Shown here in pieces: positions 51,301 to 63,107 of a stretch of DNA of 64,000 nt. Below the pieces are notes generated by a model. It was not told the DNA's origin, did not search any database, and saw nothing but the letters and a program-made list of their open reading frames with translations. Made by a program: the position numbers and the translations under genes. Source of the stretch: Diphasiastrum complanatum (Eukaryota > Streptophyta > Lycopodiopsida > Lycopodiales > Lycopodiaceae); contig CM055097.1 in the NCBI GenBank assembly GCA_029204225.1, forward strand, positions 63,609,662 through 63,673,661, read 5' to 3'. Within the stretch, counting starts at the first letter, position 1, and every line of letters starts with the position of its first letter.

Positions 51301-52666
51301 CCAAAATGTTTGTAATCTTGAATGATGAATCCTCTAAGAATTATATTGGCAAAGATATGGTTGAGATCAAGGAGGAGCTTGATCAAGAGGAGGAGCAAAA
51401 TCTGAGAGCTTCAACTATTCCAAGGAGAGCCACAAGAGCAAAGATGGAGCCATCAATGTTGATTTTTGTGGACAAGGAAAGGAAAGTTGGAAAGGGGGGT
51501 ACATTTTGTACTTCATTTGCTGAGTTTTGTAATGAAGTCCCTTTGAATTCTAAAGTATGGAATGAAAGGTGTTTGTCATATGTACTTACTCTTGAGTATG
51601 CTAGAAGTAAGCATGACATTTTCACTCATAAATTGAAAGAATTTGACTTCATTTTCAAGAGGCATATTGTGAACCTTGTATGAGAATAAGTGAATCATCC
51701 TTGAAGGACACTTATATCCATACAAGAGTATTTGGCCTCATTAGTTTCAAGCTCAACAAGTATGTAATGCAGATTGCTAGTAGTAAGCAATTGTTGATTA
51801 GTCAATTGTGGACTAGTAAATTTGGTATAAATAATCTTGGTGATTGTTTTGTTGACTTGAAAGATCATATTGAGAAGGAGAACATTCAGGGTTGGAGACT
51901 TGAAAACAAAGTCCTTGAGAGTCTTGAAGAAGATCATGGTTTGGATCCATGTTTTCATCATCAACACCAAGAGGGAGTGAGCATGATGAAGAAAAAAGAC
52001 ATCAAGGAGGAACCCAAGAAGGAGCACTTGTCTCAAGGAAAAAGAGACCTGAATCTACATCAATATGAAGGTTTGGGTAAAGATAATTTTATCCATATCT
52101 CCCTTTACTCGTCTTATTTTGTGTTTGACAGAAAACATGTCATGTATTTGACAAAGTCCTTTGATGATGCTAGTATGAACATTGTTTTTCATCCTATATC
52201 TTATGATGATGAAATAATGATCATTACTACTTTGATTAGAGTTTCAAATATGTATTCAAAGGCCTCATCTTGTGATCCATTCACTCTTGAATTTCCAAGG
52301 AATGAAGACCTTCATTGGAAGGATGCCAAATTGGAGTTCATTGTTTTGGTGGATAAAGTTAAGATGGTGATATATCAAGCTTTGATTGTATGTGCTTCAT
52401 ACGAAAGTTGGATCTTATGGAAAGCTGCTATTTTTCATGTTTATTTTGAGGAGGGCTCACATTTTTCAGCCCAAGGTGATCATTCAACAACCTACCAAAG
52501 ACAAAGCTTGGATCTTGAAGACAACCTTTATGGAGCTCTCACTACATTTGAGAACTCGGAGCTCAAATGATATTCTTATCATGATGAGTGATCATAGTCA
52601 CGCAACAAAGCAAGAACTTGGAAGTTATATTGTTTTTATCCATGTATTGATTATTGATCCAGGATA
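51301..52666 (+). pseudogene. copia-4 linker remnant and non-pol internal segment
   Basis: 51339-51500 keeps an Arg-rich linker like that before RT in relatives (RRATRAKMEPSMLIFVDKER). After that the text has no RT motif. YARSKHDIFTHKLKE near 51600 faintly recalls the RNase H 'ARSKHIE' block. A 296-codon frame at 51680-52570 (for example KNFIHISLY-like text, YDDEIMIITTLIRVSNMYSK) resembles no family I know. Around 51683 it aligns with copia-3 near 38515, so the segment may be a shared feature of this family. Confidence 0.55.
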
Positions 52667-52683
52667 GTCTCATCAAGCTAAAT

Positions 52684-52695
52684 TGTGAGGAGGAG
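52684..52695 (+). other. copia-4 polypurine tract
   Basis: TGTGAGGAGGAG directly precedes the 3' LTR. Confidence 0.85.
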
Positions 52696-53395
52696 TGTTA
52701 AAATTTCACAAATCTAGCTTGACCAATTTTGGTCATATGGCTTGTAAATTGTATTATGGTCATGTTGTGGCTTGTCACATGTGCCAAATAGCATAGGATA
52801 CTCTTTTTAAGTCTCATTCCTAACCTAGCATAGGAGTGGCACCTTTGGAGTGAGTCCAAATAGTGCTTTGATAAGCTAGAGAGAAAATAGGAGCTAAAAA
52901 TAGCATGTTTTTCATTGTTCTGGGATCTCGAGATCTTGATCCCAAGTTAGGGTGGATCCAATGACCTATTAGGCTAGATGTTAGGGTTAGGGTATGATAA
53001 GTTCAGAGGTGCCCTAATATGCTCAGATCCGAGCTTGAAATGTATAAATGCATGATCGGATCTCCATCAAATTATCAAGAAAAATCAAGTTTTTCCACTT
53101 CTATCATCATTGTCTTTTGGTGGCGAGTTCTAGCTATTAGATGTGAGTGTTTTTATGCATTAATTGCTTGGATTGGAAGGTTCTAAACTTGTTTACAGGT
53201 CTGAGAAGCTTGTTGTACTCTACTTTGGTTCATTTGATCAAATCTGTGTGCCTAATGTGGAGTTAAATGCCAAATTTGCTAGTTTTGGTAACTAGTCTTG
53301 ATTCTAGCTCATAGTTTGGATCTAGATCTTTTATTTGTGCATCCTCCATCACTTTTAGGATTGATTTGGATTGAATTTGCTGTAAAATTTTGTCA
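52696..53395 (+). repeat. copia-4 3' LTR
   Basis: 700 bases, about 98.7% identical to the 5' LTR by hand comparison; no indels seen. Confidence 0.95.
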
Positions 53396-53400
53396 CATGG
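53396..53400. other. Target-site duplication CATGG, right copy
   Basis: Identical to 48244-48248. Confidence 0.93.
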
Positions 53401-53530
53401 ATCCCCATTGCCGTGAGCAAATTCTCAAGAAGGCTCATCCATTCTGCGCTTGTGCTAGGAAGTGACATGATGTCTGTTGAGGTTGGAACATCATGTAAAA
53501 CAACTGAGTGGGGTGAAACACTAGTATCAT
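53401..53530 (-). pseudogene. Unknown frame split by copia-4 (right part)
   Basis: The minus strand is open for about 43 codons (SVVLHDVPTSTDIMSLPSTS, SLLENLLTAMG) up to the LTR of family C at 53531. It continues in frame into 48248-47978 across the insertion. It has no recognisable motif. Confidence 0.4.
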
Positions 53531-54023
53531 TGTTACATCCATCTCCAGTATGTGGAATTCAAAATAATTCCTGACATGGATGGCCGGTCACTCCAGTGTA
53601 TGTGGTTATTAGTTATGCCTCGTCATTCCGGGCTTGGTTGATAAAGTAATTAATAATCATATGAGTTCCCAGACCTATAATTGGACATAGGAGCACTTGC
53701 ATGGTGTTGACTTGACTGTTATAATGCAAGAATAGAAGGTCAATTGCTATTCCAAGAGGTTGCATGGGGATCCTAAGAGGAATATTTTCTCTTCATGGGA
53801 GAGAACATATACTAGTGGGAACTTGCCCATCTACCTATTGGACTTTCTGATCCTTGTAGCCAAGAGCCCCTCCTCTCTTGCATTCATTCACCATGGCAAA
53901 GGGGTGAAGTGATTAGGGTATTGACTAGCCAATTCATGTTGGTTGGGTGATTTTTCTCCATAGGTGTCCTTTTGGTTGTTTGCAACACTATCTAGTCAGA
54001 TCTTCACGAGGCGATCCTTATAG
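53531..54023 (+). repeat. LTR family C, copy 2 (5' LTR)
   Basis: It starts TGTTACATCC and matches 12711-13132 for about 430 bases. It continues beyond the match to a PBS at 54024. The exact LTR end is uncertain; TTTGCAACA near 53985 or the PBS edge are the candidates. Confidence 0.65.
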
Positions 54024-54035
54024 TGGTATCAGAAC
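54024..54035 (+). other. Primer-binding site next to LTR C
   Basis: TGGTATCAGAAC differs by one base from the canonical tRNA-Met site. It identifies LTR C as part of a retroelement running to the right, whose genes are not recognisable. Confidence 0.65.
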
Positions 54036-56520
54036 AAGGGTTTGCATCAATCAGAAGGTGGAGTTGCTTCTTGTTTTTCCCCAACTTTTTGGTGGTTTCT
54101 CCTTGCTTGTTACTTCAGGTGGTGGAATTGATCTCCAAGTAAGTGGCTTCTCTGAATTTGGTGTACTTTCAGCCTATTGATCATGATTATGGATTTTCTC
54201 CATAGATTTTGATGAAAATCAATGGATGTTTGTGATTTTTTACCTAGACTTGAAAATTTTGGCTTGGAATTTATCATTGCTACTGATCTTGTGCGTTTTT
54301 CAGGTTGTACTTGCTATTTTACATTCATTATTGATTGGATTCAATGATTGCATGTCAGTTGAAAAGTCAAAAGGGTGCTTAAAGAGTGATTTTTAGCCAA
54401 AAATTGTGGTTTTTGGACTAGAAATGGCTAATAAAAACCATGATTGACGCTGATGAAAATGTATGGATAGACCTATATGCATGTTTAGATGCATGGTACA
54501 TAGGTGTTCAATAGATTGATCAGAGAAAATTTCATGCATGAAGCTAATATTTAGCAAATTTAGTTCAAAAAGCTGATTTCCCAGCTTCTGGGCAATTTAC
54601 ATTTTGATTTTTTAGAAATCACTACATGTCTGATGCATGCCGGATGTTTCAAAATCCTTTTGAAATGTGATGGTAACTGTGAAACTGCTAAGATGATGCT
54701 TCAGATCGATTTTCACAGTTTAGGTCCATATTGAACGGAATTTAAAAATCCCAGTTTACGTAAAATTTGAAGTAACCATGGATGTTTTGGATTTGTTCAA
54801 ATTCGTTGGTTATTGATCAAACAGAAATCGCTTGTAAAGTGAATTATCTTACTAAGTTGAAATTAGTCAATTTTTATATCACAGTTCCTTTCACTTCTAG
54901 TTGTAAGTTTTGAAATTTATCAACTAATTAGAGCATTTCTTGTTTTTTGGGATCAACAAAGACCAAGTGTAACACAAATCTTATTGGAATAATTTTTATG
55001 CTAATCCATAAGGGAATTAACGAGTAATTGCGTGCGACACTTAATTAGTTTGAACAATCAAAACTATTTGGTTCATTAGTAGTTAAAGTAGTAGTAATAC
55101 CAAATTAAACTTTTTCCTAGTACAAATTTGGGGCTTTTAGCCTAAACCATATTTGGAAGGGAGGACAGGGTTGAAGTCTGAGGGGTAGTTGATTGGTTGA
55201 CACAGTCGATCAGTTTTATTAATCTACTTTCATTTTTTGAAGTATAACTGATAGCAAATGAGAATAACAATTGAGAATTAATTAAGAAGATTGCCTTTGG
55301 GAATTTGGATTCCTTTTCTCTAGTGTTGATTAGAATGTTGAGAAATCAAAGATTCTAAGAAAAAAGTGAGTGGCAAGTCAGATAATCCATTTATGGAACC
55401 ATCTCTATTTGGCAATTGGATTTGGATCTTGCAAGTGATGGCAGATGAAAGATGTTCTATTTGGATTCTATCTTGTGGCATTATAGAGTGTTTCTTTATA
55501 ACGACTAAGACAACCAAGAAAAAGTCTAACATGTAAAAGAATTAAGTTCTTTTTTTTTAATCTTGAAATAGATATTGGATATTTAGGATAGTAAAGTATT
55601 CGATTTTGTTGAGATCCATGTTCCTTTTGGATTAGTGAATACACTTGTTGGTTGGTTTAAGAAATGTTGATACTCGTTTCTTTTTATGTACTTTCTCAAA
55701 TAATGAAAGATGTTACTCAATACTTGTGAGTCGTGATAGAGTTGTTTAAACTTTGTTAACAATTGACATTTGTTGCAAGTAATGAGATTGATTTATTAGT
55801 GAATGTAATTTTTGTTTCATCATTTCCATCCACAGATATCACTTTCGTTTTTGGTCATTTGATGAGGTACATGTTTTAATAGTAAGTGTTGGCTTTTCCA
55901 AGGATATACTTCAAGTTTTTTTTGACGATATTCATGTGTACCATGATGATTTTTGTTGTTCCAATTGGATTGACACTTGTCAAAATTTTCTAAATTTTTG
56001 TTTTTGAACTAGCATCATAGTGATGAACTACTAACAAACATAAACTACCACATAGTATTGGGGATTGATTGTCATTAATGTTAAGAAGTTTTATAGTGGT
56101 ATCAAATGATGTAATTTGCTTGTATTAGTTTTTGAAAGTTGTGTCACTATTGTGGTGTTCTTTCCAAATCAAAGCATTGTGATCATTTTCTCTTATACTT
56201 ACAAAAAAAATTTGCATGACATATGATCGAAGCTTGTTCAAGGTAATGTGATGATTGCATATAAATAAAAAGACATTAGAAACCTCATAGTTGACTTGAT
56301 GCATCAAATAGAACTCTAGATCTATATAGTATTTTGCTCTCAAACTTCCTTGTTATTGTGGTTGCTCATTGTATATGAGAAAATTAAAATCCTATGATTA
56401 TGAGGCTTAGAACAAATAGCAAAATGTTAATATTTAGATTGACTAAACTGATAAGCTTTTCTATTTTGTTATCAACTTTAAAATATTAAAACTAATTAAT
56501 ATTGTTTCTTTGACTTTGCT
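54036..56520 (+). other. No recognised gene; presumed decayed interior after LTR C
   Basis: Stop-rich, T- and A-rich text in all frames. No gag or pol block could be identified, so the element is either deleted or its interior is not coding. Confidence 0.35.
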
Positions 56521-56591
56521 ATTGTCTTAAGCTATCGAAACCAATGATCATACCACTAGCATTTTTTGCAAAATTTTCCTTTCACATATTG
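56521..56591 (+). repeat. 71-bp direct repeat of 63632-63701
   Basis: The text from ATTGTCTTAAGCTATCGAAA to CATATTG is shared with 63632-63701 with one base indel and one or two changes. In the second copy it abuts the truncated 5' side of Penelope-like copy 2. Confidence 0.85.
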
Positions 56592-56751
56592 TCTAATGTG
56601 GTGATGTAAATGATTGCCCATTTTGTTACCATTAGATTCAATTGAAGGGCTTGGATTAGAATCCTTGCCATTTTGTAATAACACTAGGATTAGAGGGACA
56701 ATGTCTTCCCCAAGAATAAAAACACACAATTTGTACATTATTTCCATGTAT

Positions 56752-57000
56752 GATTAGGCGTTTGCGACAACCATGCACTCTTCAAATCAGATATTCCAAG
56801 TCAGTCATTGAAGCGAGTATTAGAGATAAAAAGAGAAAAATAATTAGAGAGCATTTGACAGTACTTACGCCATAAAGAAAACAAAGAATCTATATAATAG
56901 CTATTGTGATAACAACGATTAGATCATGCATTAGAGGAGTTCTAAATCCAAAAAAGACCCTTTGTAAAGATTCTCTTTATATTTTTCTCAAATTTTTGCT
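56752..57000 (-). repeat. LTR family A, short fragment
   Basis: 'gattaggcgtttgcgacaa' followed by 'ccatgcactcttc' matches 1640-1675 and 13550-13580; later text ('gataacaacgattagatca') matches 13745-13765. It is strongly diverged. Confidence 0.5.
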
Positions 57001-57232
57001 TACACATGGACCAATCAAAACACTCAAGTAACATAACTCATTAAAATTGAAAAAAAGAATAAAGTTTTCTTAATAATGCTATAATTCGGCGTCGAGGGCA
57101 GCCCACAACATGACCTATTATTCATAGTAGAATATGCAATTATCATTAAAATTAGTATAACTTTCTCACGGTAGTTTCGATTGAGACAAAAATTATACAA
57201 TTTGAAAGCGCTCAAACAGAGCTTTCCAACAG

Positions 57233-57414
57233 GACCTACTTTCGAGCTATCGTTCAAAAGTTATGGCGGGTCAAAGTTTATGAAAAAGTCAAATATCGCT
57301 CTTGTGCAACCATAGAAGCGATATTTGACTTTTTTGGTTGCACATAGGTGATATTTGACTTATTCAAAAACTTTGACCGGCCATAACTTTTGAACGATAG
57401 CTCAAAAGTAGGTC
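57233..57414. repeat. Foldback (imperfect palindrome) of about 180 bp
   Basis: Left arm 57233-57299 and right arm about 57350-57414 are reverse complements with few mismatches. The loop contains a further inverted pair around AATATCGC and TGCAACCA. The RNA would form a long hairpin. No coding capacity. It may be a foldback transposon or MITE remnant, or a source of small RNAs. Confidence 0.85.
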
Positions 57415-57469
57415 ATGTAGTGTTACATACCTATGTAACTAGCAGTACTTCTTCATACTCCTACTGGTC

Positions 57470-57690
57470 CATTTAGTGTTGGGGGCTAAATGGCAAATTA
57501 CCCTTGGATAAGGATTACCCTTAGGATTAAGGGTATGTGCCTTTGGATAAGGGTGGGCAAGTGAATGTACCTTGGTCGGAGGCATGGAATCACGTGATCC
57601 TTGGATAAGGGGTACTCTTAGGATTAAGGGTAGGTGTCTTAGATTAAGGTATTAATGTCCTTGGTTAAGGGCAAGTAGGTTTTTATGTCT
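57470..57690 (+). repeat. Imperfect short repeats of CCTTGGATAAGG / TTAGGATTAAGGGTA
   Basis: Words such as CTTGGATAAGG, CTTTGGATAAGG and TTAGGATTAAGGGTA recur at about 57504, 57522, 57541, 57599, 57614 and 57660. The period is irregular, so it is not a simple satellite. Confidence 0.6.
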
Positions 57691-57972
57691 TGGATGGAGG
57701 TATGGAACCTAGAAAGTTGTTAGAAAGTCATTGGATGACTACTTTCTAAACCTTGGGCCTCAACCTTGAACCATATCACTTTAATGGTCTAGGACCAAAG
57801 TATACATGCACAATTTGGGCATTGGGACCTAGTAGGAGGGTGCACTTCCAATGGGTCCAATGAGTTCCCAACTCCACAAGAAAGGCATTCAAAGAGCCAT
57901 AGGTTATGGAAGGAGTCTCTGGACTTTCCATAAGCCTATGGAGGTTCTTGAAAGTTCTTTAACTCCCCTAGG

Positions 57973-59327
<1,355 letters not shown>

Positions 59328-60415
59328 ATGAAATTGGCCACACAAGCAACCCCAATGGATCAAACCAATGAAAACCCAACATTTGATCTATCAAACCCAA
59401 TGGATCAAACCAATGAAAATCCAACAGTTGGTCTATCAACCCCAATGGATCAAACCAATGAAAACCAAATTTGATTCAAACTTATCCAATGTGGCACAAG
59501 CTCTTGAACTTTTATACCAACAAATTCAAGCCAAGACTTAGAGTCTAGGTTAACCAATCAGAAGAAGCATGTAGTTCCACCTCCCGTAAAAGTGTTTAAG
59601 GGGGAGACGAAAGGTAGGAACTTACAAGTGGTGAGTTCTTGGCTAAATGTTTGGAACAAATTGCCATGAACCAATTCCCTGAATTTGAAAAGTTATCCAC
59701 TATCACCATGTTCCTTGAAGGAAGAGCCTTAGTCTGGTGGAATCACTTAGTTGCAAAGGGGAATCAACCTTGTACATGGGACGATTTTTGCAAGCTTTTT
59801 AGGGATTATTTTCTACCACTTTTAGATGACTATGAACACTTCCAAAAGTTGAGTCATCTAACCATGAATAAAGGTTTGGAACAATTTATTCAAGATTTTC
59901 ATGATTTCTTAAATCCACCCTATAGTGACATTCAGGCTAAGGTACAAATGTTAATGTTCATTGATGGGTTACCAATAGATTATCAAGTGGATGTTTGTAG
60001 GAACCATCCAAAGACCCTAAAAGATGTTATTAGGGCTACAAAATACTTTGATGACACACCTAAGCCACCTAGGGGTCAACAGCCTGATGAGCAGAAAAAA
60101 GGTTTTCAATTTAAGAGGAAGGATAGGGAAGCTGTTAGTGAAACACATCCCAATTCCAACAATCCTAAGAAAACCAAGAAAAACTTTAAAAACCATCAAG
60201 GTGGTATTGATAAAGCTGAAGCTCATAAGAAGAACTTGTGCTTCAAGTGCAATGACGAGGGTCACCTTGCACGAGATTGCATCAAAAAACAAGCTTCAAC
60301 CTCAGGTAATCTATCTCGAAGTAATGAGATGGATGTTTGTTTCCTTAGTTCTTTAGTTTTTGGACCTAATGACCTTATTTGCATTAAAGGTAAGGACAAG
60401 TTTCCATGCATGTGA
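59328..60415 (+). pseudogene. Ty3/gypsy gag with CCHC knuckle
   Basis: An ATG at 59328 starts an N-terminal part with three PMDQTNENP repeats that ends in a stop near 59472. The main frame, 59639-60415 (258 codons), has NQFPEFEKLSTITMFLEGRA, LVWWNHLVAKGNQPCTWDDF, FCKLFRDYFLP, NKGLEQFIQDFHDFLNPPYS and MLMFIDGLPIDYQVDV, typical retrotransposon gag, then a basic linker and CFKCNDEGHLARDC. The frame ends 50 codons later at 60413; protease and pol do not follow. Few defects in the main part suggest it is younger than the other gypsy pieces. Confidence 0.82.
59348..59470 (+). repeat. Three tandem copies of a ~45-bp coding repeat
   Basis: Copies start near 59348, 59394 and 59438 and encode TPMDQTNENPT with a variable spacer. 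The period keeps the frame. Confidence 0.85.
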
Positions 60416-60439
60416 ATGTACTTGTATGTTTGATATATG

Positions 60440-60570
60440 CATGTTACAAAGTGCTCTTGCCTTTGTTTTTTGAGATAGATCTTGGATTTCAATCTATACT
60501 TGATCTTTGTGCAATCACCAAGTCTTAGGAGATTATAATCACACTTTTGGGCACTCCCACATGTGTGAAA
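60440..60570 (+). repeat. LTR B-like fragment
   Basis: 'agatcttggatttcaatct', 'cttgatctttgtgcaatca' and 'cttaggagattataatcac' parallel the end of LTR B (39740-39805). CACATGTGTG is at 60558-60567. It directly follows the gypsy gag, so it is a separate insertion or breakpoint. Confidence 0.6.
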
Positions 60571-61445
60571 TTCAGCTAAGTTTAGAAGATAATACATAAC
60601 GTGTTTCCGAGTGTGAGAGAGATAGAAAGAGCTCTCATTCATGGATCTTTGATGAACAACGTTTGTCAAAATCCATGTTTCAACTTATGATTTTTATGCA
60701 TATTTGAGTTTGTGATTATGTGCATGTGGACATATTCATGAGAGAGAGCTTTGATTCATAGATCTTGAAAAAAAAGGTTTACCAAGATCAGTAATTGGTG
60801 TCATGGCCACGATTAGACACATGATTTTATTCAATGCCTCCAATTGAAAGCCCACTGTTAAACTAGTAACAACATATCCTAAGCTTAGTCTTTCAATTGT
60901 CATATGTTATGGCTTGGATTCTCGAGCATGCGCCTTGCCGGTCATAGTCAACAATTCTACCCATACATTGTGCTACGATGGATGAGACTTAGTTGCACAG
61001 TTGATTTAGCAAACATATACATAGGTATCACTAAAGATTTGTATGATGCCTACTACACCCCTCTCTAAGCAGAGTACAAGTCTCTACAATTATCAATTAA
61101 TTGGGATTTGATTTATTTAATTGTTTTTTATGTTTCTTCTAGATCTGTGGATGGATCACATGATTAAGTGAATGAGGTCATGCACCACCTTTGATTCCTT
61201 CTCTAGATGGAAGATGATGCATTATCCATAGTTGCTATTGCATTGTGCTACATTCAGAATGGTTTAGAGTTTAGTGTCTAGGCATGATTTTAGGGATAGA
61301 TCTTGATGCTAGGTGGATGACTACTGTGGAGAGGTAAGAACATGGGGTGCTACACTTGGACTACAAAGCAAAGGATCTTATACCATGAATCTATTAATTT
61401 CTAGTTAGAATGGGACTACACACCAAAGATCATTAAATTAGATAT
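60571..61445. other. No gene recognised
   Basis: Stop-rich. A short stretch near 60795-60855 (WCHGHD, then THDFIQCLQLK after a stop) faintly resembles a gypsy gag knuckle but is too short to call. Confidence 0.35.
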
Positions 61446-61880
61446 TCACGTGACAATTTTTTTTTTTAAATTAGGATCTATCTCATGATGGTGTCTCTCT
61501 GTTCCGAAGTTGTGTAGTGAAAGGAACAGGTTCTTCATTCTTCTGATGAAGGAGGTGAGGTCTCTACCATCCCATCTCAGATTGGTCAGTTGATCTTCAA
61601 GAAGCATAATTTGGCTTCGTGACTTCGTTTGAAATTTGGTCAGCAAAAGTATCCCACATTTCTCTCGCATTGGAGAGTGTGGCTAGATCAAGCGTTAAGT
61701 TGTCTTTGATGGAGGAAGATAGGACGACTACTGCCTTGTCGTTTCTTTCTCTCCATTCCCGTAGCTCTTTGCCAATGGTTGTAGGCATCTCTATTGTGCC
61801 ATCAACCAGGGCCATAGAGCTTCTTCTTTCGGTATGAGAAAAGTCTTTACCTTCCATGTAGAGAATTGGTTGTTGTCATA
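61446..61880 (-). pseudogene. Copia gag fragment (different family)
   Basis: The minus strand from 61857 reads ELREWRERNDKAVVVLSSSI, LATLSNAREMWDTFADQ, then after a shift SQIMLLEDQLTNLRWDGRDL and TSFIRRMKNLFLSLHNFG. This is the copia gag pattern (W..R...A...I..S, A...W..L, L...L..L....SV..Y...), but unlike the copia-2/3/4 gags. The rest of the element is absent. Confidence 0.7.
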
Positions 61881-62757
61881 CCTCGTAGTAATTGGTATTA
61901 GGTTCAGATAAAATGTATCCTGGAGCAGTCGGAGCAATATGATGCAACTATAGTATGAAACATCATTGGTTTTGTATTATGAGACCAAAGCTAAGTAAAT
62001 ACTTTAAAGAGAGTCACGGTGCCATCAGTATTGAATTTAAATATATCCAACCGTCATCGCTAGATAGAGGAGGATATCTATGTAAGAAGTATCTGAAACA
62101 AAGGGTTCAATTTGTAGTCCATTTCAGCTAGTAAACCTCATACATTCTTAGAGCATCCGAGAAAGCAACTCTTCATGTCCATCACTAGACAGTAGGGTTT
62201 ATGCAAAGTAAAATCGCGAATAAACTAACTTCCAATTATGGACAAATGGACCATCGTTGGTCAGGACCATGCACAATGCATTCACAACGATTTTTATTGA
62301 GAAAGGAGGCCAACTGTCCATCGTTGGACAACGGCTAACCTCTTGCACATAGAGTAAACAATGAGCGGGCAAATAGAGTATCCCTCCATCGTTGGCTAAC
62401 CAGACAAGCTTGAGTGGTTAGAAAATAAGATAGGTGGTAAGCATATCATTATTATTGACAGAACTCACTTGGAGTTTACTTTACGATAGAAGCCAACCAT
62501 CGATGCCTATTGAGGTAGGATAGGTATTTCTTCTTGTCAAAAAACAGCCATAGAAGTCCATCGTTGGATCCTCACATTTTCTAGCTTTACCAAAGCTCCT
62601 TCATACCTTTGTATAATTAGCATCAAATAGACAAAAGTAAAAGATTATCGAAGCACCATTAATATGAGAGCAAAGCATAAAGAGAGTAATACAAAAGAAG
62701 AAGATATGCATACCGTATGAGAAGAACCAGCTGATCTGTGAACTAGTAGGGTGCAAT
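61881..62757. other. Non-coding, with five CCATCGTTGG-like words
   Basis: CCATCGTTGG occurs at 62251-62260, 62318-62327, 62386-62395 and 62558-62567, and CCATCGATGC at 62497-62506. No gene or other repeat seen. Confidence 0.5.
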
Positions 62758-62959
62758 TTCAGCATGTAGTGGAGGAGAGAACTTCTTCACTGATATTGTA
62801 GAGATCAATTGTCAAAAAAGCCTTCACTTATATTGCCAATTTGGTAACATCCAGGAAGGAGTGAGAACTCAACTTTCCTCCAATGTTTTCTTTCAAAAAT
62901 CCTTTTTTAAAGTAGCAAGTCAATTTTTTAGTGGGAAACCCACTTAGCAAAAGGCATCC

Positions 62960-62960
<1 letters not shown>

Positions 62961-63033
<73 letters not shown>
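62961..63033. repeat. (GA)n microsatellite, about 36 units
   Basis: The reverse complement of the (CT)n in Penelope-like copy 1, with the same flanks (CATGGATGC and TTGGTGGGTT). Confidence 0.97.
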
Positions 63034-63035
<2 letters not shown>

Positions 63036-63070
63036 CCACCAACCGACTCGCAGTTAGTGAATCACTTCGG

Positions 63071-63107
63071 GGGCAGTTAGCTCCCCTTAAGGGATAGCTA
63101 ACTGCCC
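63071..63107. repeat. Hairpin next to the microsatellite of Penelope-like copy 2
   Basis: Arms GGGCAGTTAGCT (63071-63082) and its complement (63096-63107) pair fully around a 13-base loop. Copy 1 has only a remnant of one arm (TAACTGCCC near 46285). Confidence 0.9.

Larger units (their letters stand above)
48249..53395 (+). mobile_element. copia-4: complete, young, non-autonomous LTR retrotransposon
   Basis: 5,147 bases with two LTRs of exactly 700 bases, PBS, polypurine tract and 5-bp target duplication. About nine substitutions separate the LTRs (near 1.3%), so it inserted recently compared with everything else here. The inside has gag, protease and a partial integrase, but no reverse transcriptase or clear RNase H. 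It must therefore have been copied with enzymes from another element. It lands in an open minus-strand frame. Confidence 0.93.

Noticed and set aside
57058-57232. Possible tRNA or small RNA gene left of the foldback
   Set aside because: No cloverleaf, A/B box pair or anticodon stem could be drawn; no tRNA was found anywhere in the window.
61541-61560. CTGATGA near 61545 as a possible hammerhead ribozyme core, known from some Penelope-like elements
   Set aside because: No matching GAAA box and helices could be found around it, and it lies in the copia gag fragment, not in a Penelope-like copy.
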